Source: Wenzhouxiangella sp. XN79A (lineage in GTDB: Bacteria; Pseudomonadota; Gammaproteobacteria; Xanthomonadales; Wenzhouxiangellaceae). Taken from it: 64,000 nt of DNA. The stretch spans positions 62,001-126,000 of the forward strand of contig NZ_JAAWWS010000146.1 of the NCBI RefSeq assembly GCF_012272825.1. The letters are read 5' to 3'. Below are positions 61,791-64,000 of the stretch, piece after piece. The notes beneath the pieces are model-generated. The model worked only from the letters and a program-made list of their open reading frames with translations, searched no databases and was not told the origin of the DNA. The stretch's first letter is position 1. Every line of letters starts with the position of its first letter. The position numbers were made by a program, and so were the translations under genes.

Positions 61791-64000
61791 TCAAGCGTCG
61801 CAGATCCGGTCTCTCCACTCGGCCACCGGAAGGAACCGCACCCCGACGCCCGTATAGGCCATGTTGATGAGAGCGGCCACCGCTTGCATGTTGGCGGCAC
61901 TGACCTCGCCGAGCATGACGACGCCGGGCATGGGCGCAGCCATGGAGGCCGAACCCGCCGCGATACCAGCGAGAATGATCTTCGTGATCGCCAGCATGAA
62001 CAGATAGATCAGACCGCCGAACAGCACGCTGGCTGCGAGGCAACAGACCAGGTCGAGACCGCTTTCATTCTCGTAGCAGCCGACCATGTTGTAGAGCACG
62101 AACATTCCGCCGATGATCAGCCCGAGCACCTTGATGTATTCGGCCGCGGCGACACCGCCGTAGCCGGCCGGCCCGAAGCCCATGGCGGCAACACTGCCGG
62201 TCTGCATATCGACCCGCCACCACGCCGACTCGGCCTGGGCCGAAGGCACCAGCAGTGCATAGCCGGCGGCAAGTTCGCGCTCGGCATGAGGTCGATAGGC
62301 ATCGCGCACATGCGCTCGGACCTCGGCCGACGATGCTTCGCCCGGAAGAATCAGCTGAAGGTCACCGGCGTCCTGGAGATTCTCGAATGCGCTGCCGATC
62401 CGGGCGAACCGGTCCTTTCGGAGCACGTTGGCTTCCTGAACGGATTCATACACGCCCTGGCGAAGGGATGCGGCCGGCGCAGGAACGGCGCGTTCGCCAT
62501 TCAGTACGTAAGACCGTCTCGAGTTCGAAAGAATGTCGACTTGTCGGAACGAGGTCACTTCATCGAGACGTTCTGCGACGCCTCGATTGAACGACACAAG
62601 CATCGGCTCATGCAGAAAGGTCACCTGTGTCGGCGAAATCCCGGAATTCGTGTTGGTCGCCGTCAGATACTCCATCCACAGCGTTTCGGGTAGCGGATCG
62701 AGCCCCTCCAGCGCCGAGAGCACCGATGCATTCGGGTCCTCGACGAACCGCTCCCGCAAGCGGTCGATAACGGACCTGCTCGTTGCTGCGGCCTCGATCA
62801 AGCGATCGGAGAGGAAATTCGGATTGGTCTGCCCGGTGACGACCGTGAGACTGCGCATCTGCATGAGACGGGCCCGGAGCTCACGCGACCAGGCGGCGGC
62901 CCCGTCGGCGTCGTCCGGGCGCGGACCGAGATCGGCTTCCGGCTCCACGATCGTGCGCTCGATCGTCTTGACTTCGCCGGAAGGGGCGATGGTCGAGTAT
63001 TCGATCCACAGCTTGCCGAGCTTGAACGGGGTGGCGCTGTCCGCCCGCGCTTGGTCGCCAGCATCACCGCCAAGTGCCGACAGCGAGGTGACCGCCTCGA
63101 CGCCAAGGTCCGAAACGGCCTTGACGAACTCTCCCTGCGCGGTCATCGCTTCCGGAGGCAGAACACGGCCATCGAGGGAAAACACGTTTTCCGAAGGAGC
63201 GGCCTGTTCACTGAAATAGGGCACGAACAGTTCGGCCCCGTCCAACGCATCGCTGATCTCGGCATTGCCATCGCCAGGCGCGCCCATGTATGGCACGAAT
63301 GCGATGGTCAACGGGGTATAGGCCGCGTTCGCGGCAGGCCGCTCCCAGCGCGGAATCAAAGAATGGGTCTGCAGGGACCCCGCGGTTTCACTGCGCAGGA
63401 ATACCTCGATGCGGACTCGATGCTGGAGCTCGACAGGGATCGAGTCACCGAAATAGCGCGTGGCGGTCACCTGCGGCGGCGTCGAATGTCCGAACGCAGG
63501 GTGAGCCTCGTTCCAGTCGTCCCCCGGGCCCAGACGGTATTCGGTCCAGAAGTAGGCTTCCGAATCTCCGGAGGCCGGGTCCGGAGCTCGGGACGGGGCG
63601 GCCTGACCCTCGAACAGCTTCTGCTCGAGCGCCGTCGACACACGGTCAACGAGCTCGGATTGCCGTTCGCGCTCCGAGGCCATCAGTCTGGCAAGTTCCG
63701 AAATCCCTTCCTGGTCTGCCAACGCCGGCGAGAACAACGCAACCACCCGAGCGAGGACGTCGTCTTCGGACTCGGCGAAGAGTTCCGGCCACTCGAATTC
63801 CGCGAACATGCCGGCCAGGAGCGCATTCATCGACTGGCGGCCGAGTGCACCCTCGACCACTCTCGCCTCGTAACCGGCATCGTTGAGCAGTTGCGCGAGC
63901 AGGACCGACTGGTCGAGCGAATTGCCTGCGCGCGCGATCAGCGTGCCATGCGCTGCGCGAAGCAGGCCGTCGTAATGCTGGTAGTGAATCTCCTCACTGA
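61791..64000 (-). CDS. Transglutaminase-like membrane protein, 5'-truncated by the window
   Basis: The frame is open to the right edge with no stop, so the start lies outside the window (about 735 residues visible). The first visible residues, HYDGLLRAAHGTLIARAGNS then LDQSVLLAQLLNDAGYEARV, resemble the core of the transglutaminase-like fold, although the catalytic Cys position reads as Ser/Asn (GNSLDQ). The C-terminal part has three membrane helices (about EYIKVLGLIIGGMFVLYNMV, LVCCLAASVLFGGLIYLFML, ITKIILAGIAAG). It sits 95 bp upstream of the VWA protein and probably belongs to the same unit. Confidence 0.7.
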   Translation of the reverse strand, partial: SEEIHYQHYDGLLRAAHGTLIARAGNSLDQSVLLAQLLNDAGYEARVVEGALGRQSMNALLAGMFAEFEWPELFAESEDDVLARVVALFSPALADQEGISELARLMASERERQSELVDRVSTALEQKLFEGQAAPSRAPDPASGDSEAYFWTEYRLGPGDDWNEAHPAFGHSTPPQVTATRYFGDSIPVELQHRVRIEVFLRSETAGSLQTHSLIPRWERPAANAAYTPLTIAFVPYMGAPGDGNAEISDALDGAELFVPYFSEQAAPSENVFSLDGRVLPPEAMTAQGEFVKAVSDLGVEAVTSLSALGGDAGDQARADSATPFKLGKLWIEYSTIAPSGEVKTIERTIVEPEADLGPRPDDADGAAAWSRELRARLMQMRSLTVVTGQTNPNFLSDRLIEAAATSRSVIDRLRERFVEDPNASVLSALEGLDPLPETLWMEYLTATNTNSGISPTQVTFLHEPMLVSFNRGVAERLDEVTSFRQVDILSNSRRSYVLNGERAVPAPAASLRQGVYESVQEANVLRKDRFARIGSAFENLQDAGDLQLILPGEASSAEVRAHVRDAYRPHAERELAAGYALLVPSAQAESAWWRVDMQTGSVAAMGFGPAGYGGVAAAEYIKVLGLIIGGMFVLYNMVGCYENESGLDLVCCLAASVLFGGLIYLFMLAITKIILAGIAAGSASMAAPMPGVVMLGEVSAANMQAVAALINMAYTGVGVRFLPVAEWRDRICDA

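Overview
This is a GC-rich (roughly two-thirds G+C by eye), densely packed bacterial chromosome window. Gene content (DsbD, RraA, PhzF, a PatZ-type lysine acetyltransferase, GGDEF/EAL signalling proteins, an UPF0149/YecA-like protein) and Pseudomonas-like REP elements of the form TGTTGGAGGGCGCTTGCGCGCGAA point to a free-living gammaproteobacterium, perhaps near Xanthomonadales/Chromatiales (Wenzhouxiangella-like). That placement is an inference from gene style only. I see no rRNA, tRNA, CRISPR array, phage structural gene or transposase.

Region 1 (1-24 kb) looks accessory. It holds a membrane-anchored DUF559-like nuclease with an OB-fold tail, two SEC-C zinc-motif proteins, four toxin-antitoxin modules (VapBC at 5.5-6.1 kb, a RelE/HigB-like pair at 14.6-15.3 kb, HipBA at 16.3-17.8 kb, FitAB/VapBC-like at 21.2-21.9 kb), and a cluster at 6.4-14.1 kb that looks like an undescribed defence or DNA-processing locus. 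In that cluster a NucS/DUF91-like nuclease, a WYL-domain repressor, a possible uracil-DNA-glycosylase-fold protein, a PD-(D/E)XK protein and a DUF2779 protein (Cas4-like Fe-S nuclease fused to a DEDDy exonuclease) share one strand. They lie divergent from a tandem AAA+ ATPase. HipBA is bracketed by direct copies of a 200-290 bp repeat. The fourth TA module sits inside a duplication of a small Smr-domain gene, whose left copy is broken.

Region 2 (24-39 kb) holds a DUF2855 protein, two secreted glycerophosphodiesterases, a PatZ-type acetyltransferase flanked by two degenerate BLUF-domain paralogues, a TPR-GGDEF diguanylate cyclase, a CbiM-like membrane protein, a PPC-domain secreted protein and an EF-hand protein. 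Long tandem arrays of REPINs (pairs of inverted REP elements, period about 94 bp) fill intergenic gaps at 20.3-20.9, 22.1-22.4, 24.1-24.5, 34.9-35.7 and 36.8-37.7 kb.

Region 3 (39-64 kb) looks like ordinary core sequence. It holds a membrane serine hydrolase with a small membrane protein and RraA, a nucleophile-less alpha/beta hydrolase, a GntR (YtrA-type) regulator with two clear operators next to a CHASE-PAS-GGDEF-EAL protein, PhzF, and a b-type cytochrome divergent from a membrane-anchored LuxR-DsbD-redoxin cluster. A K+ channel with RCK domains plus DUF6394 follows. Last come a 1780-residue secreted protein with two VWA domains and a transglutaminase-like membrane protein that runs off the right edge.
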